In this document: positions 20,999 to 32,645 of the stretch, piece after piece
Position numbering within the stretch: the first letter of the stretch is position 1
How the letters are laid out: every line of letters starts with the position of its first letter
Source of the DNA: Lumbricus rubellus
Taxonomy: Eukaryota; Annelida; Clitellata; Crassiclitellata; Lumbricidae
Reading direction: 5' to 3'
NCBI GenBank assembly: GCA_945859605.1
Contig: OX243821.1
Coordinates: 13,398,335-13,462,334 of the forward strand
Length of the DNA stretch: 64,000 nucleotides
Notes under the pieces: generated by a model
What the model saw: the letters and a program-made list of their open reading frames with translations, nothing else
The model's database searches: none
Told to the model about the DNA's origin: nothing
Translations under genes and position numbers: made by a program

Positions 20999-21285
20999 AA
21001 GCACGTTTAATTGGACAAAATCCCTAAATTTGACAATGTGTCTAACTATATGCTGGAGAAATTACACTGGCGTCCTACTCGGCAGCGCCTTTTCTGTGTG
21101 CTCGACCCAGTTGTTTGGAATGGGCTCCCACAGGAGCTACGTCTACTTTCTGGGGTTATTACTGAATTTTTTTTTTATTAAAGTCAAAACTGTCCCTTTT
21201 GCCGTGCTAGAGTCGGGAGCGCTTCTGAGTAGTCCCCCTTGAAGAAGGGCTATATAAATTCTTTGATGAATGAATGAATGAATAA
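20999..21285 (+). mobile_element. 5'-truncated LINE 3' end (L2/CR1-like)
   Basis: The plus strand encodes EKLHWRPTRQRLFCVL followed by VVWNGLPQELRL. This is the motif at the extreme C-terminus of many L2/CR1-like reverse transcriptases (LHWLPVRQRI…WNSLP). A stop and a 3' untranslated tail follow: GGGAGCGCTTCTGAGTAGT, then GGGCTATATAAATTC and a TGAA repeat. The same tail ends the SINEs at 32453 and 57957 (minus strand). It is inserted in the 3' flank of gene 3 and is dead on arrival. Confidence 0.85.
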
Positions 21286-22240
21286 GATACAACAATTGCA
21301 GAAAGCGATCATACAGTCTATGTCTTTGAAGTGCATACCAAAACGCATGCGTATCAAACGTCATAGAATTTCAAAAATTCTACAGAATCCTATGATTTTA
21401 GAAGCTCATTTTGAAATCCAGTATTTAAGGAACCGCAGCTCTTTACTCAGTCTCACAGCTGATTTTTGTGTTAATAATCAAAGGAAACAGTGAAATTATT
21501 GGTTGTGTGAACAGCCTGGTGGTGATTGCAATAATTCATATATGGGAGATAAACGATACAAGTATACCAGATATCTTCGAAGTATTTTGATCTGGGTGGA
21601 GTGTAATCTGAAGAAGCACATGACAGCTTCATCATTGAACCAGCTTTAATAAACTCCATGCACGGACACAGCCACGTACAGGATCTGAAAATGGGAATGT
21701 GAATTGCTCATATATTTTGATCGTTAATTTTCATCGCGTCATTAGTATTAGTATTAAACTACAATTAATAAATCAATTGAACGTTTCCCAAAAAGCATAT
21801 ATTATATTGTGGATCCTCAAGTGAATGTTCGTATTGATTAGTAGGCCTTTGCTAGATTATCTTTTGGACATAAAGTGTGTTTATCAAAATGTTTTTTGAG
21901 ATGGTTTCTATGATGAATTGTACATTGATAAGAAAGTATTTCTTGTGCACTATTCTATCCGTTGATTTTTTTTCTTCTGATAACTGAGTTTGTGCAATTT
22001 TATGAATTAGGATTCATCATTATTGCATTTGACAAAATTGGTAGGCCCTATTATTTTTAGATTAAAGAAGCTACGCTACAGTTTGTATTCAGTTTATTTA
22101 AGAAAACTTGTAACAGTTTTCATTCAGGTGTAAAGAATTCAAACGTTCCTCGTATCAGCGCCATATTCAATAATTAGCCTAGCTTCAAAGAAATAAATAC
22201 TTTAGAAAATCATGATTCAATCATTCGGTACAAGCCAGAT
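21286..22240 (+). repeat. Distal 3' flank of gene 3
   Basis: The flank resumes with ACAACAATTGCAGAAAGCGA, then the TGATCGTTAATTTTCATC block (21720), CATATATTATATTGTGGATC and AAAGAATTCAAACGTTCC-type blocks shared with other units. No gene is seen. Confidence 0.55.
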
Positions 22241-23682
22241 AGAGGGGCTGTCGAACGTCTGTAGAGTATTATTGGCCTACTGGGGGGAATTACAATATCT
22301 TTCGTTCTTTGTCGTGAATTTGAAGCTGTGTTATGAGGGCAAGGCTTCAGACTGAACGTTGGCTAACGTGAGTGAAGTTTCACCACGTTTCGCAATAGCT
22401 GGTCTTCAATACAACCATCAACTTTGGATGTGAATCCATTGGCTTTGGTCATCGTGTTTACGAAACTTGCCTTTTGTGACTTCCAGTATCTAAATAGTAT
22501 CTATAATTATGTATCAGCATGTGGTTTGCAATTGAGAATTAAAGTGAATACTTTCTTACGAAGCAAGCTGTGTTCATTTTGAGTGACAAAGTTTCGTCAT
22601 TTTAGAAAAAATTGTATTACAGTTATTACGTACACAAAATTGGTTCAAATTAGTGGCTTTCCACTATTTTCGATCAATGGTTCAGATTTTCCTCTAATTA
22701 CTTAAATTTCGATATCGCTAAAAAGGTTTTTGAGCTATTATGACAGTCGCAGACAAACATTAATGTCTAAAAGTCTCCATTGATGTTGGACGTTACAATG
22801 TTCGATAGGTGACAGGGTATACTTTAAACAAGCTCCATCTGATTTATCGTCTTTACGAAACACTTTAATCATTCGCCATTTTGTTATGATGACAAAGTGA
22901 AATAGATGTGGACGGACGGGCATATTATTCTGGATTAGCCAAGGGTGAACCATTTCGAGCGTCTATAAATTGGCAATTTTTATATAATCATATTACAGTT
23001 ATCCACCGGTACCTGACATCCTATTCTGCACTAGTCACGAATATGCATACATGTGTGTTGCATTTTAAAATCACAGTAGGCTAGCAGAATTATTGCTAAA
23101 TAAAAGTGTGATTGATTAAAACAATTTTTAATTTAAAAATAGAATTAGGATTTTTGACAAATCTCGCCTAAATCGAGGTTAATTAATTAGCAGGAGCAGT
23201 TTTTAAAATAGAAGTTGTAAGCTTATTGATGAAAAATAGTTGCTGCCAAAATAGAAGCGGTACGGATGATAAAATAGAAGCGGAAGGAATGATGCGAATT
23301 CTTGCCTGAGTAGAAACTGAATCGATGAGAAGGATTCTGGCCAAACTAGAGGTTGGATTGATTAAAAATTTCTGATTACTTTTTTTAGTCCTTCGGCCCA
23401 AATCTTTCCAAAATTTCCGCAATTTCCAGAAGTTTCAGCAAAAAACCAAGTTCTTCACACAAAAAACGCATTTCCCAAGTTCGGATCGAAAACCCAAGAA
23501 GTGGCAACGCTGATAATTTGATTCATTGTTTTTTACCTGATGCTCCTACTGTTCATTTGCAGTAAGTTCTATGGAATGCACACATACTTACTAATACAAT
23601 CACTCATTCTACTATAATCAACCGAAATAAAATTATTTTGTATTATTTATGGCACAGAATGTATATCGTCTTGAAGCGGTGA
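22241..23682 (+). repeat. 5' spacer module before gene 4
   Basis: This full-length spacer copy has AGACTGAACGTTGGCTAACG (22340), CATTTTGAGTGACAAAG (22575), CGCCATTTTGT (22874-22884), TTATCCACCGGTACCTGACA (23000) and the minisatellite-like block 23090-23360. A CCAAGTTCGGATCGAAAA block lies near 23470, also present before genes 6 and 7. It closely resembles 36690-37846. No gene is seen. Confidence 0.6.
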
Positions 23683-24007
23683 TATATAAATCTGTGAAAT
23701 GAAAATAAATATCATATTTGTACTGTTCTATTTACCAGCTACATGACAAGTTGATATTGAGTGTCAACGAGTTTCAAGACAAGATTTACATCTCATTAAT
23801 CTTCATGAAGCAAATTGCAAATAATTTTTGACCTTTACTATATACTTGGAATGAACCTATCTTCAGCTAACGTCACACTATATGCCTAGAAATTGAATTG
23901 CTCCTGTTCTGCACTCCTCTGGTAGTGAAACAGTGTGAATAGTTCAAGTGTTTTCAAGTTGAAGTCTCGCACATTAGATATCATTTGCTGATCACAATCA
24001 GCTGACA
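23683..24007 (+). promoter_or_regulatory. Putative core promoter and 5' leader of ZNF gene 4
   Basis: TATATAAA lies at 23683-23690. The leader is colinear with paralogues. The fossil finger ([18 protein letters not shown]) spans about 23984-24040 and carries the in-frame TAG upstream. Confidence 0.55.
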
Positions 24008-25147
24008 ATGAACATGGGAAAACATACTGGTGAAAGGCCATTCAGATGTCAGTTATGTCAGAAAAAATTTACTCAAGGTAGTGATCTAAAAAGGCACATG
24101 AGAAGCCATACTGGTGAAAAGCCATGCATGTGCAAGTTATGTCAGAAAACATTTACCCAAGGTAGTGGTCTGAAAAGGCACATGAGAAGCCATACTGGTG
24201 AAAAGCCATGCATGTGCAAGTTATGTCAGAAAACATTTACCCAAGGTAGTGGTCTGAAAAGGCACATGAGAATCCATACTGGTGAAAAACCACATATGTG
24301 CAAGTTATGTCAGAAAAGATTTACTCGTGGTAGTGATCTAAAAAAGCACACGAGAAGCCATACTGGTGAAAAACCACATAGGTGCAAGTTTTGTCAAAAA
24401 GCATTTACTCAAGGTGGTAATCTAAAACTGCACATGAGAACCCATACTGGTGAAAAGCCATATCGGTGCAAGTATTGTCAAAAAGCATATGCTCATGGTA
24501 GTAATCTGAACACACACATGAGAAGCCATACTGGTGAAAAGCCATACAGATGCAAGTTATGTCAGAAAACATTTACTCAAGGTTGTGTTCTAAAAAGGCA
24601 CATGAGAATCCATACAGGTGAAAAGCCATACATGTGCAAGCTGTGTGTGAATTCATTCACTGATCATAGTCATCTGAAACTGCACGTGAGAACCCATACT
24701 GGTGAAAAGCCATACATGTGCAAGTTATGTCAGAAAACATTTACCCAAAGTAGTATTCTGAAAAGACAGATGAGAAGCCATACTGGTGAAAAGCAATACA
24801 TGTGCAAGTTATGCCAGAAAACATTTACTCAAAGTAGTTATCCGAAGAGTCCTATGAGTACTCAACAAGGAGAAGACCCAAACACATGCAAAATATGTTA
24901 CAAAGGATTCACACGTTTCACAAAGAACAAATTATATCCTCATTGTTGTGGGATGGCAGGTGTTTTACCAAATATCGGAGATGAAGAATGTTTATTTCAT
25001 GACAAATTGGATGGAAAATTATCTTTTTCTAAATCTTTTGGATGTGCTTTGTGTGATGAAATGCTGGATGTTGAGAAAGAATTTCTGGAGCATTGTTCTA
25101 GCCATCGATTTTCACCACCTTTCGAGTTCGGTGCTTACCCGTGTTGA
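24008..25147 (+). CDS. ZNF gene 4: 8-finger C2H2 protein with family tail
   Basis: The product is 379 residues. [11 protein letters not shown] leads into eight canonical fingers; a ninth has lost its first His (KRQ), and a tenth lacks both ([10 protein letters not shown]). The tail has [28 protein letters not shown] and [11 protein letters not shown] and ends in Cys. Fingers 2 and 3 are a tandem 84-bp single-finger duplication with the same helix (QGSGLKR), and their linkers read PCMC, adding an extra Cys before the first ligand. AATAAA at 25194-25199 is a likely polyadenylation signal. A nuclear DNA-binding role is inferred from the family. Confidence 0.9.
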   Translation: MNMGKHTGERPFRCQLCQKKFTQGSDLKRHMRSHTGEKPCMCKLCQKTFTQGSGLKRHMRSHTGEKPCMCKLCQKTFTQGSGLKRHMRIHTGEKPHMCKLCQKRFTRGSDLKKHTRSHTGEKPHRCKFCQKAFTQGGNLKLHMRTHTGEKPYRCKYCQKAYAHGSNLNTHMRSHTGEKPYRCKLCQKTFTQGCVLKRHMRIHTGEKPYMCKLCVNSFTDHSHLKLHVRTHTGEKPYMCKLCQKTFTQSSILKRQMRSHTGEKQYMCKLCQKTFTQSSYPKSPMSTQQGEDPNTCKICYKGFTRFTKNKLYPHCCGMAGVLPNIGDEECLFHDKLDGKLSFSKSFGCALCDEMLDVEKEFLEHCSSHRFSPPFEFGAYPC

Positions 25148-27662
25148 CTTTTGAATCCACACAATTGCAGTTGAAACAATTGTTACTGAGATAAATAAAA
25201 GATTCTACGTTCTGCCTGAGCTTCAAAATGTAGTTGTAAAAGAGACCTACAACTTATTGATCATCATCTTGAACATTAAAGTGGATTACTCTGTCTACAG
25301 ATTTTATGAATGTCAACTATTTCATCTTCGGTTAAAATCATACTGAACAATTAAATTACGTTCAGGCGGTTCTATCATACAAGGTTGGATGACTCAATAT
25401 TTTGTCTTCGAGCTGTATGCATAGAGGCGGTATGGTATCTGTGTATAAGCTTATACATTTAACTAACTTTACCCGAAATTAGAAAAGTAACTACAGATGA
25501 AATTTGAAGCCATCAATAATAATAATAACAATGCATCCAATGCATGCGTTTTCTCGTTGGACCAGTTGTCGTGGAACCCATTTAAACACAGAACTAAATG
25601 AAGTCTTCGATAAAAGTGAGAGACTGGATAACTGGTGGCATTGGATAAAACAATTTCATGAAGCTATCATACAGTCTATTTCTTTGAAGTGAATACCAAA
25701 ACTCGTGTGTATCAAACGCCACAAAATTTCAAAAGATTTCAGAATCTTACTATTTCATTAGCTCCTTTTGAAATCCAAACAGATGTCTAGTATTTCAGAA
25801 TCCGCATGCTCTTTCTCAATCTGACAGATGATTTGTGTTAGTAATCAAAGGAAACAGTGAAATTATTTGTTATGTGAATAGCCTGGTAGTGATTTCAATA
25901 ATTCATATGTATACGGGAGAAAAATGATAGAGGTATACCTGATAAATCGGAAGTATTTTGATCTTGGTGGAGAGTAATCTGAAAAAGCACATGACAGCTT
26001 CATCATTGAACCAGCTTAAGCTCCATGCACGGACACAGTCACAGGATCTGAAAATGGGAAAGTGAATTGCTCAGATATTTTGATCGTTAATTTTCATCAC
26101 ATTTAGGATCAGACTACAATTAATAAATCAAAGGAGCGTTTCTCAAAGAGAATATATTATAAATTATATTGTGAATCCGCAAGTGAACGTTGTTTTAAAA
26201 TAGTAGACCTATACTACATTGTCTGATGGACACAAAGCATGTTCATCAAAATGTTTTGGATGTGGTTTATAATTATGACGAATTGTACATAATATTTCTT
26301 GTGCACTATTCTAGCCGTTGCATGATTTCTTCAACTGACAACTGAGTTGGTGCAATTTGATGAATTAGGATTCATCGTTATTTCATTTGAATTTTTTTAT
26401 TATTTTATGCAACGCTACAGGGATCCGAGCTCTTTGTATTCAGTTCATTTAAGAAAACTTGTTACAGTACTTATTCATTGAGATGTAAAGAATTCAAAGG
26501 TTCCTCCTATCAGCGCCATATTCAATAATTAGCCTAGCTTCAAAGAAATAAATACTTTAGAAAATCATAATTCAATAAATCGGTACAAGCCAGATATAGG
26601 ATTGTTGAGCGTCTGTAGAGTATAGTGCGGTACGCCTACTCGGGGAAATCAATATATTTCGTTCTTTTACGTGAATTTGAAGCTGTAAGAACGAGGATAC
26701 AGACTGAACGATGGCTAACGTGAGTGAAGTTACATTACATTAAATTTGTCGCAGTAGCTGTGATATGAGGGCAAGGATTCAGACTGAACGCTGGCTAACG
26801 TACGTATGTGAAGTTGCACCACGTTTCGCAGTAGCTGGTCTTCATGCCGTCAACCATCAACTTTGGATGAGAATCCATTGGCTCTGGTCATCGTGTTTTC
26901 GCAACTTGCCATTTGTGACTCTTCCAGTATTTAAATATTATTTTTTATTATCTGTCAGCGTGTGGTCTGCAATTGATAAATAAAGCGAATACTTACTTAT
27001 GTTACAAGCTGTGTTCATTTTGAGTGACAAAGTTTTGTCATTTTAGAAAGAATTTGTTGCAGTTATTACGTAAACGAAATTGGTTCAATTTAGTGGCTTA
27101 CTTTCGATCAATAGTTCAGATTTGCGTTTAATCACTGAAATGTGAACATCGCTAAAAAGTTTGTTTAAAGCAATACGTCATATGACAGTCGCGAACAAAG
27201 AATAATGTCTGAAAGTCTTAATTTATGTTGACGTTAAAATGTATTCGCTAGATGACAGCCTATATTTTAAACAAGCTCCAGCTGACTTCTCGTCGTAACA
27301 CTTTAATCATTCGCCATTTTGTCCTGATGACAAAGTGAAGCAGATGTGGACGGATTAGCCAAAGGAGAACCCTCTCGATTTTTTCTCCGCCAGAGAACCT
27401 TTTCTATCGATTGATCATTTTTAAAAGAATCGTATTACAGTTATCCACCGGTACGTGATACCTAATTTTGAACTGGATACGAATATGCTTAGGCCACTAC
27501 ATGTTTTACAAATTACAAATCCCGGTAAAATCTAATTTTTTCCCACTCAACGGATCATCGGCGCCATTGATTTACAACTTAATGGATTGACATTCGCAAA
27601 TGCGCATCCATTTTAATCAATCACTTCGGCCAGAATCGCATTCATCGTCTGCTTATTTTTAC
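25148..27662 (+). repeat. 3' flank of gene 4 and 5' spacer module
   Basis: The 3' flank carries a relic of a GACAACT element end (GACCAGTTGTCGTGGAACC, about 25560). The 5' spacer begins near 26640, with two successive copies of the AGACTGAACG…GGCTAACGT block at 26700 and 26780. CGCCATTTTGT is at 27312-27322 and the intact (empty) ACCGGT site is at about 27450. No gene is seen. Confidence 0.6.
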
Positions 27663-28272
27663 GGTTCCACGACAACTGCTCTACCGACAACTCGTCTAAC
27701 GACAAGTGGTCTCCGGACAATTCGTCTAACGACAACTGGTCTACTGACAACTTATCCAGCGCTTGAGAAATGGAAGCTGGATGATAGTTTTTAGAGGTGA
27801 AATGAAGGTTGGATTGATGAAAAAACGCAAGAGAAATGGAATCTAGATGATGGTTCTCTTACAGGTGAAATAGAAGCTGGATTGACGAAAATAACGCATG
27901 ATAAATAAAAGCCGGATGAAGGTATTTCTAGATCTCAAATAGAAGCTGGGTTGATAAGAAAACCGCTTAAGTAATGGAAGCTGGATGAGGGTATTTTTAT
28001 ATCTGAAATAGAAGCTGGATTGACTAAAATAACAGGCGAGAAATAAAAGCTAGGTGGAGGTATTTTTAGATTTGAAGTAGAAATGGGTGCATGTCGGAAT
28101 ACATGAATTAAAATCATCAATCCAGCTTCCATTTACGCTAAAAACCCATTTTTGTAGATCCAGCTTCTATTTCATCAATACTATTCGTCTGTAGACCAGT
28201 TGTCGTTAGACCAATGGTCCGGAGACGAGTTGTCGGTAGACGAGTTGTCGTTAGACGAGTTGTCGTGGAACC
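27663..28272. mobile_element. GACAACT-type foldback element, 610 bp (copy A)
   Basis: The ends are GGTTCCACGACAACT and AGTTGTCGTGGAACC, with arrays of a roughly 15-bp CGACAACTCGTCTAA unit inverted at the two sides. The middle is the roughly 36-bp AGAAGCTGGAT minisatellite in one orientation, switching to the other near 28115. The length equals that of the element at 40370-40979. No target duplication is evident at this copy; the right flank may have been rearranged. No coding capacity is seen. Confidence 0.75.
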
Positions 28273-28334
28273 CATTGCGATGTTAGTCACGGATAGACAA
28301 AATTATAGGCTACTCGTGACTAACATCGCAATGG
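28272..28334. repeat. Perfect 20-bp inverted repeat with 23-bp loop
   Basis: CCATTGCGATGTTAGTCACG at 28272-28291 is the exact reverse complement of 28315-28334. It abuts the right end of the foldback element and is preserved in segmental copy B. It could be the footprint of another small element. The function is unknown. Confidence 0.75.
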
Positions 28335-28632
28335 CATTGTCCTAATAATAATTATGTTAAACAGCCAAATGCTTTCATGCTTAAAAATATTTATTTGTCG
28401 GACCAAAAAGTGGTGGTGACTGTCACGACCACTTTTAAAAGTGGTGGTGACTGGACACCACCGTCACAATAGAAAGTTACGCCTATGCCTACAGGGTATT
28501 TGCAATAAGTTATATAGGGTTCACACATACATTTTACTAACTTATTTACTCATTCTACTATACATAATCAATCGAAATAAAATTATTTTGCATATTTTAT
28601 GGCACAAAATGTAGATCGTCTTGTAGGGTTGA
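28335..28632 (+). repeat. Spacer between the hairpin and the gene 5 promoter
   Basis: This holds a short tandem pair of AAGTGGTGGTGACTG with inverted partners (28411-28472). The promoter-proximal block (TTCACACATACATTTTACTA) shared with gene 8 upstream follows. No gene is seen. Confidence 0.5.
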
Positions 28633-28988
28633 TATATAAACCTGTTAAATGAATTATAAGTCCTGATCAAATTTGTACTGTTCTATTTAGCAGCTACATG
28701 ACATATTGATATTGAGTGACAACGAGTTGCAAGACAAGGTCTACATCTCAGTAATCTTCATCAAGTAAATTCCAATGGATTTATGATGAGATCAACCTTT
28801 GCTATACTCGGAATGAACCTATCTTCAGTTGAAGTAACACTATATGCCTAGAAATTGAATTGCTCCTGTTCTGCATTCCTCTGGTGATAAAAAAGTGTGA
28901 ATAGTTAAATGTTTCTAAGTCGACGTCTCGCACATTAGATATCATTTTCTGATCACACAGTCTGATCAATTTGGGACTGAACAGGCAC
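28633..28988 (+). promoter_or_regulatory. Putative core promoter and 5' leader of ZNF gene 5
   Basis: TATATAAA lies at 28633-28640. The leader is colinear with paralogues up to TTCTGATCAC near 28950, where a deletion has removed the normal start and the first fingers. Confidence 0.5.
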
Positions 28989-30209
28989 ATGAGAATCCAT
29001 ACTGGTGAAAAGTCATATACATGCAAGTTGTGTAAGAAATCATTCACTGATCCTAGTAATCTGAAAAGGCACATGATCACCCATACTGGTGAAAAGTCAT
29101 ACAGGTGCAAGTTATGTCAGAAAGCATTTACTCAAGGTAGTAATCTGAAACAGCACATGAGAAGCCATACTGGTGAAAAACCATACAGCTGCCAGTTCTG
29201 TCAGAAAATATTTACTCAATGTAGTGGTCTGAAAAAGCACATGAGAAGCCATACTGGTGAAAAGTCATACTTGTGCAAGTTGTGTAAGAAATCATTCACT
29301 GATCACAGTCATCTAAGAATGCACATGAGAACCCATACTGGTGAAAAACCATTCACATGTCAGTTATGTCAGAAAACATTTACTCGTGGTAGTGATCTCA
29401 AAATGCACATGAGAACCCATACTGGTGAAAAACCATATAGGTGCAAGTTATGTCAGAAAACATTTACTCGTGGTTGTCATCTAAAACTACACACGAGAAC
29501 CCATACTGGCGAAAAACCATATAGGTGCAAGTTTTGTCAAAAGTCATTCACTGATCGTAGTAATCTGAAAAGACACATGAAAAGCTATACTGGTGAAAAA
29601 TCGTACAAGTGCGAGTTATGTCAGAAAACATTTTCTCAAAGTAGTCATCTGAAAATGCACATGAGAATCCATACTGGTGAAAAGCCATACATGTGCAAGT
29701 TATGTCAGAAAACATTTACCCAAAGTAATGATCTAAAAAGGCACATGAGAAGCCATACTGCTGAAAAACCATTTGCATGCAAGCTGTGTAAGAAATCATT
29801 CACTGATCGTAGTAATCTGAATAGGCACATGAGAAGACATACTGGTGAAAAGCCATACAGGTGCAAGTTATGTCAGAAAACATTTACTCAAAGTAGTCAT
29901 CTGAAGAGCCATATTATGAGTACAAAGGCAGGAGAAAACCCACACACATGCAAGATGTGTTACAAAGGATTCACACGTTTCCAAAAGAACAAATTATATC
30001 CTCATTGTTGTAGAGTGGCTGGTGTTTTACCGAATATCAGAGATGAAGAATGTTTGTTTCATGACAAATTGGATGGAAAATCATCTTTTTCTAAGTCTTT
30101 TGGGTGTGCTTTGTGTGACCAAATGCTAGATGTTGAGAAAGAATTTCTGGAGCATTGTTCTAGCCATCGATTTTCTCCACCTTTCGAGTTTGGTGCTTAC
30201 CCGTGTTAA
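28989..30209 (+). CDS. ZNF gene 5: C2H2 protein, 5'-truncated start, nine intact fingers
   Basis: The product is 406 residues from the first in-frame ATG at 28989 (MRIHTGEK), which is the linker of a lost finger. Compared with gene 6, a deletion joined the leader directly to the end of an early finger, removing the [10 protein letters not shown] start. Nine canonical fingers remain, with a seventh-position finger whose second His is Tyr (HMKSY). The last finger ends H-x3-T. The tail has [28 protein letters not shown] and [11 protein letters not shown] and ends in Cys. The same truncation occurs in gene 10, so it predates the segmental duplication. The gene may be functional or a decaying copy. 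Confidence 0.8.
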   Translation: MRIHTGEKSYTCKLCKKSFTDPSNLKRHMITHTGEKSYRCKLCQKAFTQGSNLKQHMRSHTGEKPYSCQFCQKIFTQCSGLKKHMRSHTGEKSYLCKLCKKSFTDHSHLRMHMRTHTGEKPFTCQLCQKTFTRGSDLKMHMRTHTGEKPYRCKLCQKTFTRGCHLKLHTRTHTGEKPYRCKFCQKSFTDRSNLKRHMKSYTGEKSYKCELCQKTFSQSSHLKMHMRIHTGEKPYMCKLCQKTFTQSNDLKRHMRSHTAEKPFACKLCKKSFTDRSNLNRHMRRHTGEKPYRCKLCQKTFTQSSHLKSHIMSTKAGENPHTCKMCYKGFTRFQKNKLYPHCCRVAGVLPNIRDEECLFHDKLDGKSSFSKSFGCALCDQMLDVEKEFLEHCSSHRFSPPFEFGAYPC

Positions 30210-31298
30210 CTTTTGAATCTAGTTGAAACAGAGAAATGATAGATGCTACGTTCTGCCTTTGCTTCAAAATGTAGTTGTAAGAGAAGGTCTTTAAGTTACT
30301 GATCATCATCTTGGTCATTATAGTGGATTAATATGTCTACAGATTTTATGAATGTCAACTATTTCATCTTCAGCGAAAATCATGTTGAACAACTATTTAA
30401 AGTAGCTTTAGCTTGTTTTATCATACAAGGTTGGATGACTCTGTATTTTGCCTTAGAGTTGTATCTGTGTATAGCCTAACTAACTTTACTTCGAATTAGA
30501 AAAATAACTACTGATGAAATTTGAACCCATCCTGCGAGCATTTAAACACAGACCTAAATCAAGTCGCTTCGCTCACTACTTGTGGTCCATCCGGCTGCGT
30601 TCTACAAGTCCCTCAAGTCTTTTTTCTTTGTTCGTGGTTGGGCTGGGAGCGCCTCTGAGTAGTTTCTTGAAGGGGCGCTATATAAATGCTCTGAATGAAT
30701 GAATGAATGAATGAATGAATGAATGAATGAATGAATGAATGAATGAATGAATGAGAGACTGGACAACTGGTAGCATTGGATAGAACAATTTCAGAAAGCG
30801 AACGTACAGGCTATATATTACTTTCAAGTGCATACCAAACTCATGAGTATCAAACGTCGCAGAATTTCAAAATTTCTACGGAATCCTACGATTTTTGAAA
30901 TTCAAACAGTTGTCTAGTATTTAAGAAAGCACTTTTTGCTCGCCACTCCATCGGACAGCTGATTTGTGTTAATAATCAAAGGAAACAGTGAAATTATTGG
31001 TTGTGTGAACAGCCTGGTGGTGATTGCAATAATTCATATATGGGAGAAAAATAATACAGGTTATACCTGATATCTCGGAAGTAGTTGGAGAGTAATCTGA
31101 AAAAATATTAATAATTATGACAATTTCTATGGCGCCGTAACGCAGCGATAATTGAACCAGCTTAAGTTCCATGCACGGACATAGCCCACAGGATCTGAAA
31201 ATGGGAAAGTGAATTGCTCAGATCTTTTGATCGTTAATTTTCATCACATTTAGTATTAGACCACAAATCATGAATCATTGAGCGTTTCTCAATTAGCA
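30210..31298 (+). repeat. 3' flank of gene 5
   Basis: This conserved flank (ACTTTTGAATCTAGTTGAAA, TGATCATCATCTTGGTCATT) is interrupted at about 30563 by a LINE tail and resumes at about 30756 with GAGACTGGACAACTGG. No other gene is seen. Confidence 0.55.
30563..30756 (+). mobile_element. Short LINE 3' end with TGAA microsatellite
   Basis: The insertion ends GGGAGCGCCTCTGAGTAGT, GGGGCGCTATATAAATGC, then at least fourteen TGAA units (about 30695-30753). The tail matches that of the L2/CR1-like fragment at 20999-21285. Paralogues read AAGTCGTTGATAC here and lack the insert. The coding part is too short to classify. Confidence 0.75.
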
Positions 31299-31300
31299 TA

Positions 31301-32309
31301 CAGGGTGGCCCAAAAAAAGTGATAACACCTCGTATAATGTACTATAATTAGTTCAAATCTGTTTAGACTATATCCATAATAGCTGAAAAAGTTCACTAAT
31401 TTACTTACTTAACTGTTTAGTCATAAGACATCATTATTACGACAACTTCCGGTCAACATTTTTTAATTTTTTATTTGCCAATCGTCAACTTCTGCGTGTT
31501 TTGAAGATATTTTATCCAGAATGACAAAAATCACAACAAAAGACCGTATTCTGCTTAAAAATTTGCGAATTGAGAAACATTGGAGTGCAAGGCATATGAA
31601 AAATGTGTTTCCACCCAAAACCTATAGAGTCAGTTGGGTTATTAAATAAATTGATAACGACGGTACAGCAGAACGTAAACGCGGCAGTGGTCGGCCAAAG
31701 TCTGCTAGAACACGACAGAACATTGAGCGGGTGAGTGAGCTGATCTGCAGTCAAGAAGATGACCCTCACAGTCGCAAAAATCCGTGGGAAATACAAAGAG
31801 ACACGGGTACATCACGGACGTCGGTGCAATGTATTGTAAGGCAATATTTACAACTGAAAACGAACAAGCGTGTGATCGGGCAGACGCTCAACGAAAATTG
31901 CAAATTGAAACGTTTGCAACGTAGTTAGCAGCTACCGTACTTGAACAGTTTTCTAATGACAGAAGTGTACGAACCATCTGGTTTACCCACAACAAGATAT
32001 TCACCTTTGCCACGCCAGTTAATTCTCAACATGGTCGTATTTATTCAATTGAATCAAAGAAAAGACAATTCAGTTCCAGAAAGGAGACACACGAGAACGT
32101 GAACTTTTCAGCTGCGGTATCATGGTATCAGTTGGTGTTTCTCGCTTACAAAAAGTTGTTCAGAAGCAAGAGGGACACATTGAACATGTTTTGTGAGTAG
32201 AGTAATTACTACTTGGCATACGACAGTAAATCACAAAACGTTATATTGATTCAATTATATTAAATGACCCTTTGCTAGGTTGTGTTATCACTTTTTTTGG
32301 GCCACCCTG
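31301..32309 (+). mobile_element. Dead Tc1/mariner element, 1009 bp
   Basis: Inverted repeats CAGGGTGGCCC followed by an A-run and GTGATAACAC close the element at both ends, with TA at 31299-31300 and 32310-32311. The empty site (GCATATATTAT) is seen in paralogues. The plus strand encodes a transposase remnant: a helix-turn-helix N-terminus beginning MTKITTKDRI, an in-frame stop after about 45 codons, then RKRGSGRPKSART (the GRPR-like hook) and a second helix-turn-helix region. A WFTHNK segment sits where the first catalytic Asp (WFTDEK) is expected. The second catalytic half is largely deleted, so it cannot transpose itself. Confidence 0.9.
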
Positions 32310-32452
32310 TATATTATATTATGTTTGTTTTTGTTTGTTTGTATGTGCACTTCTTATAGCACCCCTTCAAGCTCTCCCTTTGTTTAGTTCATTTTAGAAA
32401 ACTTCTTACGGTATTCATTCAGATGTAAAGAATTCAAAGGTTCCTCCTATCA

Positions 32453-32645
32453 TAGCGCCCCTTTAAGCTCCCGCTACTCAGAGGTGCTCCCGAATGCAGA
32501 GCGGACACTGCATCGGAGTTTCACGCCGAAGCGCTGAGCAATTGTGAGTGAAGGACTTGCCCAAGGTCTTTATGTGGCGGGGTCGATTCGAACCTAGAAC
32601 CTTCTGGCTCCAAGACAACGACGCCACCACTACACCACCAGCCTA
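32453..32645 (-). mobile_element. tRNA-derived SINE with LINE-type tail
   Basis: On the minus strand the head (GGTGGTGTAGTGGTGGCG, B-box GGTTCGAATCG) is tRNA-like. The body has CCTTGGGCAAGTCCTTCACT. The 3' part GGGAGCACCTCTGAGTAGC then GGGGCGCTATG matches the tail of the LINE fragments at 21200 and 30650. It interrupts the CCTCCTATCA-GCC block of the spacer. Confidence 0.85.

Larger units (their letters stand above)
25070..29860 (+). repeat. Segmental duplication, copy A
   Basis: This copy is nearly identical by eye to 51375-56600. It runs from the last codons of gene 4, through its 3' flank, a 5' spacer, a foldback element and the promoter, into most of gene 5. Both ends lie inside zinc-finger coding sequence, as expected for unequal exchange between paralogous ORFs. 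Differences from copy B: an ATT-repeat length change near 25515, about 90 bp present here at 26759-26847 but absent in B, and the lack here of the 446-bp MITE found in B. Confidence 0.85.

Noticed and set aside
32575..32645. Possible functional tRNA gene (minus strand)
   Set aside because: This is the head of a SINE with a LINE-type tail, not a free-standing tRNA.
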